This document shows positions 13,401 through 25,137 of a stretch of 64,000 bases of DNA, piece after piece. Within the stretch, counting starts at the first letter, position 1. Each line of letters begins with the position of its first letter. The position numbers were made by a program, and so were the translations under genes. The notes under the pieces are model-generated. The model ran no database searches. It was not told the DNA's origin and worked only from the letters and a program-made list of their open reading frames with translations. The stretch comes from Hydractinia symbiolongicarpus (lineage: Eukaryota; Cnidaria; Hydrozoa; Anthoathecata; Hydractiniidae), in the NCBI RefSeq assembly GCF_029227915.1, contig NC_079875.1, positions 18,469,001 through 18,533,000 on the forward strand, in the 5' to 3' direction.

Positions 13401-16400
13401 CTAGTTGATAAAAAGTTACAAAAACGACACTCACAACATCGACACTCACAACACCAATACTCACCAAACCGACAGTAAGAACACCGACAGTTACAACACA
13501 GACAGTCACAACACAGATAATAACAATGTCTTCACCTTAAAAAAAAGGGGGAAAAGTGGTTTTAAAAAGTATAGCTATATATTTAAAAAGAAAAGAGACC
13601 AAGTGAAGAAGCAGAAAAGTGAAGTGAGAAGTGGAGCTAGATGTAAAGTAAAGTTAGAAGTAGAAGTAAGAACTTTGATATTTTTAGACGTTTGGTTTTT
13701 ATGTCAGTGGAGCAAGCACACTCGCATTTCCCAGGAAAAGCCACAGTTTTATATTTTACCGCGTATGTAGACACATCCTTTCCTTCTGTGCTTTTTTTGG
13801 TGACCTTTATTTTCTACTTGTAAATTTACTTTACTTCTAGCTCCATATAGCTCCACTTTCACTTCCAACTTCACATTTCTTCTTTTTCACTTGGACTTTT
13901 TTCTTTTTAAATTATGCTTTTTTGAACCACTAATTTTACTTTTTTTAAGATCGTTCTTTTGTGGGTTTTTTTGGTGGCGAGAGGACACCATTTTTCAAAA
14001 GTTAGCCGTTAAATTTATTTCAGCAAATCAAATTGAGTCGTTTTCATTACATGATGTAAACAAAGTAAACCCGCTAGCAAAATGGACATAATTTTTTCGG
14101 CGACTTCAAAGAAAATTTCGGCGATATCAAAGGAAAATGACGATATCCACTTCGCCTGTTACAGAGACACAGAACTGGCGTATTATTATATAGAAGTCAA
14201 AACAAATCAATGTCTTCACAGTTCTAAAACTGAAAATGATCAATATTCAGGCAATGACATTTTTTCAGAAAATTCAATGTGTACTAACATAGATAAAATT
14301 TTATTCCTTTTTAACAAAGTATCATAACCTCATTTTTATTTCGTTTTTTAAACAAACACGCTAAACAAAACAACATTGAACAAACATACTCACAAAAGAG
14401 CAATTCCCCACTGTGCTCCTAAAAGAAAAAAAGGTGTTAAAGTCATTACAGTTAGCAAAATTAAACTGATGTTACATAAAAGGGTACATACATATTTTCT
14501 GGATTACTGAAATAGTTCATTTTCACGTGTTCATTAAAACACATGTGAAAGGTTTAAAGTCTTAATTCCAGCACTGTTAATAAAAAAATCCTTCCTTTCC
14601 TCGTATTTAAGCATTTTAAATTATTATGACAACATCAAGTCAGTATTATAAAGTGCAAATTTAAGTAAAAAAGAAAAACTGACCTGCAAAATAACCTGCT
14701 GTCTTAAAGAGTGGCAAGCCTACCAAAGCTATTGTGGGGGCAATTGTTAATGGTCCAATATACTTTAATACAAAACCCATCACACCACTGAATCCAATTA
14801 CTACTTGAAACAGTGACGACAAAATGATAGCACCTTGGATCTAAAGATTGAAAAATGTTATCATGTGCTTTTTTAATTTCGTAAATTATGACTTAGTAAA
14901 GAAAAACAGAATCCAGTATTATACTTCAACTTTTTTCTTCTTTTAATATAACATCTTACTTTACCAAAACACTGCTTGGTATTAAGCTTCATTGGTAATT
15001 TTGTTTTGCACAAAGATCATAGACAATTTATCAATACCCACCAATTATTGACAGACATGTATGTAGTTCATTTTCCACCCATTATTTTTGACAGAAACTT
15101 TGCCAGTTAAAAACTTGAACTAATAATTGGTATTTCATAATTCTAAAATTTTACTTTTATTTTAGCCCTCCTCTTTCTCTTTCTGAATAATTCCCATTTT
15201 TAGAGTTTAGAGTAAAAATATTCTATTGCACCACTAAGGGGAAGGAATTAACATTTTTCATAGTTTTGCCAGATCAAACAACCCATGACAAAATGTCAAT
15301 GTTACCAAAAAAAGCAAAACATACTTCTCTCATTCTTATTTTCCACTCCTCGTCACCATCTGATGTCACTATAAATACATTAATATTTGGTAAGGACCTG
15401 AATTGATCACCCCACCTGGACCTGAAGTTTTTTGTTTAGAAAATGGTTTGGAGTTTTGCTGTTGGTTGTAAAATTACAATTTTTTTTTGCATTTTCATAA
15501 CCTGTTTACAAACAACCTCATTCTAATAAAATAAACTTAATGACATTACAAATTCTTTATGTTGGCTTAGATACCTTGAGAATGAGAGTTATTTGTTTAA
15601 GCCATTTTTATATTCTAATTACCTTGCCAAAGTATGCTCTGATTTCTCCCGTTGCTTAGAACAAGATTTTTTGCTTGCCAGAAAATTGATAATTAAATAT
15701 TGCATATCACATCAACCTTGATCCCGTTTAGACATAGGGATGAAACTTGTATGGGTTTTATTTTTGTATTAAAAATGATACAGATCCTGGGAACTAGGTT
15801 GTACATCAAGCGTCATGTAAAACCACTAAAAATCGTTTCTGGCAGAAGTAGTAGCAATATTTAATCATTTTCACTCTCAGAAAATACTTTTAGTATCTTG
15901 AATGGAAGATTTGATAACGAGACATCATAAGATGGAATAGTGTTGACACTTTGACAAAACTTGACATACAGACATTTTTTTATTTTTTCTAACTGGGTTT
16001 TTTTTACTGCTATTATTTTTTACAGATATAACTATTTTGGGTCATTAATGAAAGGATAAAATATGTTTGGTATAAAGTATTGAAATATATAAAATGAGGC
16101 TCATGTAACAATTTTGTAAAAGGTGGAATAATTATTAACTTGTTTTTAGGGATTAAGCATCGTGCATGTTAAATATAACACGAGTGACAGTCCCTAGTTT
16201 TATACCTTTATCATCAGAATGCTTACCGCAATGCTTCAAAAATAGTACTTCATGCTGTGCAGTAAAACAAACATAAGATTAGATTATACCTGTCACAGGA
16301 GTAGTAGAGCTCATGTTGAACGGAGTAGTAGAAGTCATGTTAAGGGCTGGAAGAGAAAATTAAACTAGCTGTTACTAAAATAACTCCTTTCATAATATAC

Positions 16401-19400
16401 ACTTGATGTAAGAAGTTATGAAATATGTATCTGCTAAAGTAATTGTCACACTTGGGGGAAAGTATACTTTTTAAGTATGAAGAAATAACATTTGTTAAAT
16501 GTGTTATCAGAAATACATTAAGATTTTCAACAGATATAGAAACCTCATAAATACATCAATCGCACTTACCAAGCACACTCATAGTTGATGTCAAATTTAA
16601 CACTGCAAAAAAAAAATAAGAAAAATCATAAGCAAAACAGTCTAGAATTAAAATTTAACTATGTTGAAACTGGTCACCCCACCTGGACCTGAAGTCGCCT
16701 GTATACTATTCACTTCACTGCACTTTTTTCTGATGTTCATAATAGCCATAGTTGGAGCAATAAATGTATAAGTTCCACCCTGTACAATAGGTAATCTAAA
16801 ACAAAAATAAACAGCATAAGATTCTGCAAGAGGTTAATAGAAATATTATTTATGCTAACCTTGCAAAAAAGTGTTAAATGTTTGTTTTGAAAATGTTATT
16901 AACCCTCGAAAACCATTGCAATGTTAATTTTCATATTATTTCATGACCAGATGGAACACATTTTACTTTTAGATCTCAAGATGATGGATTGATTTCTTAA
17001 TTATTAGCACAATTTTCCCACAACTGCAAAATGAACTACTTTTACTTTTGTCACAACTGTCAAGCTACTGACATATTTTGAACCTTTAAAAATTGTATGA
17101 TTTAACTGCACCTGTTAAAATTAGTCACACCCAAAAGCAAAAATTACAGTGGCATACGTAAAACATTGGTGTTCACAACAAAAAAGGTGAAATAGTGAGC
17201 ATATTCTCTGTTCTTTACCAATGGATCTGATCATGTCAAAAAGGAACTTGAATCTTAATTTCATTGGTCAAAATGGCTAATATAACCATTCTGATTAGGC
17301 AAGATATTGTTACTGACATTTATTTCTGTTTTTACATAATAAACAAATTTGCAAGCAAAAGCAAAACAATAATTGTTACGTTATATGCAAACCCTTTCTA
17401 TGCAAGCCCGTTATGTGTGAGAACTCTTAAAAAGGCCCATCCTCTGACTGTTTTGTTAACATCAAACATGGTGATAATAAGTGCATTAACAAGTTTTTAT
17501 AAGCAAACCCTTTCTATGCAAACCCATTATATGTGAGAACTTTTAAAAAGGCCCATCCTCTGACTGTTTTGTTAAAATCAAACATGGTGACAATAAGAGC
17601 ATTAACAAGTTTTTTTAAAGTAACAATATATTAGGCTTTGAAGACATTAGGAAGAAGGCTTATCTAACTTATTCTCATGGATTGACAAATTGCACATGAT
17701 TGCTCAATCATTCACGGTCACTTTGTCAGGAGATGAGATTTTTTAACATCATTAAAACTCAAAACTTTTTAGAAGTTTTTAGATCTAATCTAACACAAAT
17801 AAAATAATGATAATTGCTTATTTTGCAACATATTTGGAGTGATCAAAAATGATTAAAAATCACTTTCATTATCTTAAAACTTCCCATGCAGATAATTGCT
17901 GCATTTTGCCACAATTTATTGACAAAAAGTTAAGAAGCAAAGCAGTAGTATGTAGTATATTAAAAATTGATTTTAATTTGCAATATATTGCTGAGCAACT
18001 GCTTTTGCTTTGAAATATGTTTCAGCTGGTTTATTGAAATCAAAACAAAATAATTTTAAGTAAAATGAAAACAACAAAAATTTTCTCCACAGATAAAAGT
18101 GTATTAGTATCATATGCTTTTGGCAAAAAAAATAAGAATTAAGCAATAAAATAAAAAATTTTCTCTGTCTGGCAATATTTTGAGCAGTATTCAGGAATGT
18201 TAAAATTTTTATCTGAAATAAAAAAATCCAAGGTTGGTTTCCTTAAATGCCATAAAAATGTTCCAAATAATCTGGTCCTAATGTCTCCAGGTTATGCCTT
18301 GTTTAGTAGACAAGACAAGGCTCGTTCTAACAAGTTTTAATGAGTGCAATATTTATATAGGGCCTTGTTGTTCTAAGGATTTTCAGTAACGTTAAAAATG
18401 AAATTCAAATTTTTATACCTTTATTATAATTTATAATTAGAGAGGCTGTAACAACAAATCCTTTTTTTAAAAAAAAGTTGTATCTTTTAGATATTGTTCA
18501 TAATCTCTTTAAAATTCAAGTGAAGGAAAACTATTTATATGAAGGTTATTTGAAAAAGCTGAAAAATGTGAGTGGAGGAAAACATTGGAGTGCATAAATG
18601 CATTATCAGACCAATGACATATGTTTTTTTACACTCGTAAGATGTGTGCTCAAAGTATTACATCAAAAAAATAAATTTTTTAGTTTTTTTAATATTTATG
18701 GAAATAACTACTAGGTTAAAAATAGTTACAGTAAAAAAATACTTTGTATCGCTTCATTTCAAGCACAAAAAAGCAACACTCCTTTATTAATAAACAAGTG
18801 AAATTAAACAAAATTTCAGAACAAAAGGTAAAACAAATCTGTTCAAACTACATATTCATGCAGAAGCAAAAAATCATAAATCTATTCAATTGCTAAAACA
18901 TCCTTATTTGCTTTTAAATTTTCTTTTTTCTTTTTCAAATTCTGATACCATGTTCCTTTTCTAACATTTAAATTATTTTACATCTAAAATAATAAATAAA
19001 TAAAAGCCAAATAATACAGCTCTACCTCACACCAAATGTGGATTGCAGCAAAGTCACCAAACCAGAACAGAAGAAGATTGTGCTTAAAACCTCACTAATT
19101 ACATTTGCATCATTGGCAAAACAAAGGAGTTGAGATAACACAAACGGCAAACCAACAGTAGCTCCAAACATGGTTAGATAATGCTAATAGGCAAAATAAA
19201 AAAATTGAAAGAAAGAATTTGCAGAAAACGATCTTATACAATTTATAATTCATACACATTTACCTAAAAACATGAATGTCACAGCCACAAAAAACAGCGT
19301 TGCATTGGGTTTTATAACAAAATTACAAAATTAGTTGTTAAAAGTTTGTTTAAATTAATTGTGTATTGACTAAAAAAACTTTGTTACTATTAATTTTTAA

Positions 19401-19866
19401 ATTACAAAGATGTGGTAATAAAAAAATACGAATAAACGAATTTCGTATAACAAAAACAGATCCATTATTATTTGTACAAATTACATATAAACTTTATTTC
19501 AAACTATACAAACGTTATAATTTCAATGGCATGAAAAAATTTGATTACAAATAAAATTTTAAAAATTAATATACATCAATATGACATTTTTGATACCAAT
19601 TGTACTAAATACACACATGCAATTTCAGGTTACTTGAATTTGTTGTTTTAAAATTTACTGTGTGATAATCAGTGTTTTTCAGACTTAGCCATAACTTTTT
19701 TCCTGCATTAAAAAAATATAGCATATTTAAAATGTATATCAAAGAAACTTACTTGAAAGCCAAGCAACATGGACAAGTACAGTGGTGGGTTCTCATCAAT
19801 TGCATACAGTAAAGGATTTGTTTCTTCTGCATCCTTGTTTATGTTGACTGGTTCTGTACCGGACAT
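7438..19866 (-). CDS. SLC23A: SLC23 family Na+/ascorbate (or nucleobase) transporter, complete, 13 exons
   Basis: Nucleobase-ascorbate transporter of the plasma membrane. Exons: 19866..19753, 19183..19026, 16795..16689, 16602..16570, 16346..16290, 15368..15325, 14840..14684, 14418..14394 (25-nt microexon), 10931..10838, 10532..10391, 9868..9615, 8997..8730, 7739..7438. All phases agree, giving 584 residues from ATG 19866 (family usually about 600). Visible hallmarks: TM1 QH motif in [54 protein letters not shown]; the signature segment [21 protein letters not shown] followed by [60 protein letters not shown]. The predicted extracellular loop before IQGAII is spread over three mini-exons with NxS/T sites. 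Similarity is strongest to SVCT1/2. Substrate (ascorbate or nucleobase) is not decided by sequence alone. Confidence 0.93.
9045..9178. repeat. Interspersed repeat fragment (CTAGTC..GGCC..GTGG type)
   Basis: A segment beginning ACTAGTCAGTGGCCTGTGGG and ending TACGGTTATTATAATATA. A second piece near 13198 begins ACTAGTCGATAAGGCCCGTG, so the two share the same head. This suggests a dispersed short element in SLC23 introns. Borders and class are uncertain. Confidence 0.35.
11128..12562. mobile_element. Kolobok-like DNA transposon relic (TTAA target) in SLC23 intron
   Basis: Inverted ends match: left AGGGGAACTACACGCAAAAA and, reversed, right ATTGGAACTACACGCAGAAA, continuing through a shared TTTTTTGATATATTGT. 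Each end is directly flanked by TTAA (11124..11127 and 12563..12566), the target site of Kolobok and piggyBac elements. A decayed THAP domain lies inside, which favours Kolobok, a superfamily whose transposases often carry THAP. It sits in the intron between SLC23 exons 10931..10838 and 14418..14394. Confidence 0.72.
11440..11700 (+). pseudogene. THAP zinc-finger domain remnant
   Basis: Begins [10 protein letters not shown], the C-x4-C start of a THAP domain. A frameshift follows near LVFIRYL. The other frame then reads [30 protein letters not shown], which keeps the THAP order, with one expected cysteine (family C-x2-H) now F. Frameshifts make it non-functional. It is the cargo of the TTAA-flanked element around it. 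Confidence 0.6.
13425..13530. repeat. Short tandem repeat, about 15-bp unit (CACAACACCGACAGT-like)
   Basis: Repeated ACACCGACAGT/ACACTCACA blocks translate as (D/N)TH(N/S)TD-type repeats within a 121-codon plus-strand frame. It lies in an SLC23 intron and I treat it as non-coding. Confidence 0.6.
13560..13960. repeat. Imperfect inverted repeat (foldback) in SLC23 intron
   Basis: The left arm, AAAAAGAAAAGAGACCAAGT through GTGGAGCTAGATGTAAAGTA, reappears reversed on the right as TTTACTTTACTTCTAGCTCC through CACTTGGACTTTTTTCTTTT. The spacer is about 130 bp. It is probably a decayed foldback or MITE; no target duplication could be fixed. Confidence 0.55.
15398..15421 (-). other. Candidate 24-nt cassette exon of SLC23
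   Basis: Bounded by TTCAG and GTCC, this segment would add GPGGVINS in frame (phase 1 at both ends) to the extracellular loop between exons 16346..16290 and 15368..15325. Its sequence, with the preceding ACTTCAG, is almost the same as the sequence spanning the donor of exon 16795..16689. It may therefore be a copied, unused splice junction rather than a true exon. Confidence 0.25.
17387..17617. repeat. Two-copy tandem repeat, 116-bp period
   Basis: A block starting GCAAACCCTTTCTATGCAA and running through CATCCTCTGACTGTTTTGTT and AGCATTAACAAGTTTTT recurs from 17503 with a few substitutions. It lies in the SLC23 intron between exons 19183..19026 and 16795..16689. Confidence 0.85.
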
Positions 19867-21124
19867 CTTGGTAATTTAAAAAACCAAAATTAGAAAAGTT
19901 GCTACTACACTTACAATCCTAATTATTACCACAACCAGGCTGTTGAAGTACTGATTAAATTAAAACATTATATAAACAAAACCACAACACTCTGCAACAC
20001 TTGAAAAAAGGTGACAGTCAAATATGAAATAAAATTAGACTCCAGTAAAATGCAAAATTCCTGTCAGACGTTTGTTTTTCAATTATTAAAGATGTTTTTA
20101 CAAAAATAATCTATGTAATATGATATCTACAAATATACAAATAAATTGGATTTACAGTTAACAATTTCTCGTTAACCTTCTAGGCCAGAAGAAACCTTAT
20201 TATATAATCTAGCAGAGATCAGCCATGAAATGAAAAGCCTATGATTCAGTATATAGATGTAATTAAAGACTAGTAAGTTTGTATATACTTCTCCTACAAA
20301 AATCTCCTACTAATATGGAGCCAGCTGGGATATCTTTACAAAATAATATGATGCCCACTCGACTGCAAAGCTAGCAGTCTCTTTATAATATCTCTGTTTA
20401 GGGACAAATCAGTTTAACTGACAAAAAAAAAATCTCAGCAGAGATTTTTAAAATCTGCAATTCTATCGACCCAAAGATAAGTTTTTTGTTACAGTGCTGT
20501 GTTTAAAAAAACCAAGTTAGCTTTGCTTGCAGAAAGTTAGTTTAATGGTTTAAAAGCAAATTGTATTGGCCAATTCGGTCCTTTAGTCAATCAATTTAAT
20601 TCGCGCAAGAATTCACCAATATTGTGAATATATTTCTTGTTTTCAAACAAATGATCTTTGCAGATTTTATTACTAGATTTGAAAAATTTGCTTTTTAAGT
20701 AACATATTTATAATTTAAAATAAAAAAAAACATTATGAGATTGGCTCAAAAAATTTAGGTGCAATAGCTAAGAAAGCTACAATCTTCAGATAAGGGTTAC
20801 CTGTAAATAAATAAAAAATAACTTCTCGAAAACCCAGAAGATATAACATTGCTCGATCCACAATTTGTTACAGCTTTTTACAAAAATTTAGTTTAAAAAT
20901 GTGTCAGAAATGAAAGCCTATATAAACTGTGCAAGCATTACTGGATCAAATCAAAGTTTCAGAGACATTTTGTTAAACATTAATTGTGCCATGATCACAA
21001 CAACACATGTATTTCTTATGTTGTAAGCAAGTTTTAACAGCACATATTTTTGATGTTTTTCTACTTTCTTTTAAAAATGCTGAAGTTTTTTTGTGCTTTC
21101 AATGTTTACATGTACTCTAAATAT

Positions 21125-21793
21125 GATTCCGCCCCCCCTTAATAACTTTTCATAGGATTGTTCAAATTGAATCAAACTTGTTACACTTATAGTACATCAT
21201 AAAAGGAACAAAATAGCGCCAATAAACTTTTGCTTGCGTCAGCACATTTTCTGTGACGTCATCAGAAGCTTGAAAATTGTTAAAAATGCCACTATCTGCT
21301 TAAAATATAATTACTTTTTCTTCTAGAGCGAATTTTTACATTCTGTTTGAAGTTTCTGAAAGCTAAATAAAAGTTATTTAACATATCTTCCGGTTTTTAC
21401 ATGGATCGGATAAAAAATTGCCAAAAATTGCCCGAAAATCCGTTGTTTTCCGATTTTCGGGTGAAATCCGAAAAAATCGAGAAATCGGATTAGTCAGTGT
21501 TCAAATAATTCAAAATGATTTTTCATGATGAAACAAAGTTGTGTTGCAAGTTTCAAGTTCTAAGGAGAAATCCTAACAGGAGTTATTATATTTTCCTCAT
21601 TATAAGGATTTCATAGAGATTTTTAGGGATAGTTTCGAGTAATGGCCAATATCAAAGCCTCCGAAAGGTATGGGACCTAAAAAATTAGCATGCAGTTGTC
21701 TAATAGATAAATGTTCAAACTCAGTAAGTATCATAGCCATATAAGAAAGCAATCAGGAGTTATTAAAAAAAAAACGTCAGGGGGGGCGGAATC
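21125..21793. mobile_element. MITE-like element with GATTCCGCCCCCCC inverted ends
   Basis: The left end GATTCCGCCCCCCCTTAATA and the reversed right end GATTCCGCCCCCCCTGACG match over the C-rich termini; TTAATAACT also recurs about 25 bp inside the right end. No open frame is present. Internal CCGATTTTCGGGTGAAATCCG motifs around 21400 look like a separate short repeat. Target duplication not resolved. Confidence 0.55.
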
Positions 21794-21879
21794 CCCCCCC
21801 CCCGGACCGAATAGGGTTAACACACTTTGACATTTTATATACAGAGACTAAATGTTATAAGAAAAAAATTTTTCCATAC

Positions 21880-21900
21880 CAAAGGTGTATTTGTTGCCAT
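21880..21900 (-). other. Candidate alternative 5' coding exon of SLC23
   Basis: ATG GCA ACA AAT ACA CCT TTG followed by GTATGG. It would splice in phase 0 to the AAG-ATG junction at 19866, adding MATNTPL before MSGTEP for 591 residues in all. The acceptor-like ATTACCAAG directly before ATG 19866 supports a 5' intron. Evidence is frame and splice sites only. Confidence 0.35.
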
Positions 21901-24858
21901 GATGATGTATAAACCTAAGTAAAAACAAAAAGATTGAACTACTGGGACAAACTATTTTAATATAAATAAAATTACTAAAAAATGAATACTAATAAAAAAC
22001 ACATTACAGCATTTGAATACTGAGCTCATATTCGCTTTAGGGGTATTAAAATAATTTTTTTTAAATGGAACTCTTTCATTGCCTGCTGCATTTAAAATGT
22101 TTTTCTTGGTTACCTCTGGTATTTCTAGCTTGATATCCTTGCATGTGCCTTGCAAGTTTGTATTACTTCAATTAGTTTCCTAAAGTTTAAAAAAACTGGA
22201 GCTTTTAGCAGAAGGTTAATGCACTTTCTTGGTGGTCCGCTTGATGGCAATTATAGAATTTTTAATGCATCTTTATTTTTGTCATTAAATGGTATTTCAA
22301 CTTGAATAAATCGTTTTTGTTCAGATAACAGGTATAAACTTAGGCAGCCTTAAGGGCAAAAGAAAATTTTATTTCTGTCTCTTGTCTAATCTTTATAATG
22401 TTTATATGATTTGGGGCAAAATGAAACTCATTTCAGTGTTGATTTCTACAAGACTGTCATTAATCAAAGAAGCACAGTTTTATTGGAAAAACATTTATGA
22501 AGATAACTTTCGCATTATATAAATTTTTTTGCAAGATAAACTTTTGCAATTTAGTGCTTTCTAATTTTACAAATTTCTTGCTGAGAAAATTTCTAGGTTT
22601 GAAACAAATGTTCCACAGAGGGTGGAATTTTTCATTTTTACCCTATGGTCATAATAAGCTACACAACAACTTAAAGGTAAAAGATTTTTATCGAAATATT
22701 GCAAAATAATTTCAAACCAATTAGTTCCCGCAGCCATTTTGATGTAAGTGGTATGGAAACCATGCTTTTTGTACAAGTAAAAATCCTTTTTGTTTAGTAA
22801 AAATTAAAAAATGACTTGGAATGTAGTATGATATGTTTTTAGATTGGTTTGATGAAATAAAGGCAATTTTTTTTTCACTTTTATCATATTATAGTTCCTT
22901 AGTTCCTAAATTTAGCAGAGATGCTGATGAACTGTTTTTGACAGCATATCAATTTTGACAAGATAGATGTGCAGAAAACATTAACAGCAGCTCTCACGCT
23001 TGAAACATGTCAGATAGATAAAATGTGTCCTAGGTTTAAGATTAAGTATGATCCAGTCCAGGGAAAGTGGAAATGTGGTTCTAAAACACAGTGCAAAATA
23101 TACAATCTAGGTTCCATGGTGTATAAATACAAAGTCATGAGAAGTTATTTTCTGTGTTCCATTCCAAAAATTAAGAAGCATGGGATGGGCAAACAAGTGT
23201 CATTTTATTCAGAACATTTATGTTAATCAATTCACCTTACTATTTGTGCATTGAAAAAGTTTGAATTCACATCCCTGAACAGGTCAAAATTACTGATGAT
23301 AGAAAATGTCAAAATTTGTTATTCCTTAAATGTTCTCCCTGTTTCCTTTAAATTTTTATGCTTATTTATAAAGGGTGTAACATAGTTGGTCCCTTAAGCC
23401 TTTTTCAAAACCTTTTCATCTGTACATATGTGAATTAGATTTTAGTTTTTTATAGTCTGATGATGTACTTAGTGTAAATATTTCAACTTTTTCAAACTCG
23501 TTTTTTATTTTATATTTCAATTAAGATGGATGAATTTTTAGCACATACAAAATTGTAAAATGAAGTGCATTGCATTATCTTTGATGCATGTGTTTGTACT
23601 CCTTGCAGATAATACATTGTTTCTTGTTATATTTGGTATGTATTATTTAACAAAAGTTAAAATGTCACCCAATCTTGAAAATTCAGATGATTATATACTT
23701 GGTTTAAACCTGTGTATTATACAGCAAATATTCATTAAAATAGTTGGCATGTCTTGCAAATGATAAGGTTAGGATAAAAACGTACAAAAACAACAAAATA
23801 TAAATCATTTAAATCTAACATCTAAATTTTTTGCAGTGTACATCAGCCATTTCAAAAAAATTATCTAACCCAATGAGGAATCTAAAAAACAAAGTAAGGT
23901 TTCATAAATTTTGCAAGAGCCAGTAGAATGATCTAAAACTTAAAAAAAAAAAAAAAAAGTTAAGTCATTAATGAACCTGATTCTAACATTCTAAACAAGA
24001 TCTTGGTGCTGAAAACAACCAACTAAAGAACGGACAAGAAATTCAACCAAGCTCTAGTATGTAGCAATGATATTCTATGTTGCTTTTGTGCCAAAAAACC
24101 AACAGTAAAAGAGCGAATGAATAAGCAATTATTTTACAAGATTTAAACTTTTTGGAAAACTTACTGTGTATTTATGTTTTATAAAGAAAATGTTTAATTC
24201 AAAGTAGTTGATATTGTTAATGATTAAAATCATTTGCCAGATTTATAGAACTCACAAGTTGAGTTATGTGGGAGAGTTAACCCAAGAGAGAGTGCAAAAC
24301 TATATTGCAAAAGAATAGGGCACTTATTAAGATAAAATTGTCAGGAAATTTGTTTTTTAGTAATGATATGAACCCTGTAAAGGTTGTATATAAATGGTTA
24401 AGGAACACACTTACATTGATTGTCAGAGATTGGGATATTTGTGAGTTCTTTGCACACGTTAGTAATTATCCTTCATCCTTTCGAAACATAATGACCTAAA
24501 AATACATTGGAAATTTGTAAAACATACAATTCTGTTGTTTAATTAACACATGGAGAAATCAAAATGACATATATACTTGGACTGTGCCTACTAATCATGC
24601 ATTAAAGCCTATTTAACCAGTTACTATATGAACTTTTAGAACAAACATTAGCGAAAGTTATAAAAACTTAAGAAAATAAACAGGCTAAAGGTAGCTAAAG
24701 TTTTTAAAGCAGCAGATTTTTTTTTAAAATACTAAAATGCCAAATAATTAAACCCTCTTTCTTCCTTACGTCACATTGACATTTGGCATACAATTTTTAA
24801 TTTGCGAGTCCTCCCTAGTGTGTATAATAATCATTTGAGGAGAATATTAGATAAAATA
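21901..24858. other. Intergenic stretch, no supported gene
   Basis: Holds only short open frames. The best is 22969..23226 (plus, cysteine-containing, no recognised family, no partner exons), and another is at 24305..24499. Simple A/T tracts occur at 23940. Likely includes the SLC23 promoter at the left. Confidence 0.45.
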
Positions 24859-24924
24859 CGCCATTTCGGAATTAGCGCAGTCATATTTAATTTTTCTGCA
24901 AGTGGTGCAAGTTGAACTTTGAAC
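24859..24924 (+). repeat. Left terminal inverted repeat of the ISL2EU-like element
   Basis: 66 bp matching the right end at 63 positions; mismatches at TIR positions 23, 37 and 39. Confidence 0.9.
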
Positions 24925-25137
24925 GGACTAACATATTGAACAACCATTTTAGTGAGATTTAAATGAGATATCAAGGTGAACACACGTTTAAACAAAGATT
25001 TTGATTATTGTTTTGGAAAATTTTGACTTGAAACGGCATTGGACTATCTTCTTGGACAACGATTTAACTGTAAATAATTATTGGATTGATACGAACTTGT
25101 GTAGCAAGATATTTTCGTTTGAATCAAACTTTTAAAG

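Noticed and set aside
13405-13770. 121-codon plus-strand frame
   Set aside because: Composed of a short tandem repeat and one arm of a foldback inside an SLC23 intron.
22969-23226. 85-codon plus-strand frame with cysteines
   Set aside because: No recognised family and no neighbouring exons; kept only as part of the intergenic description.
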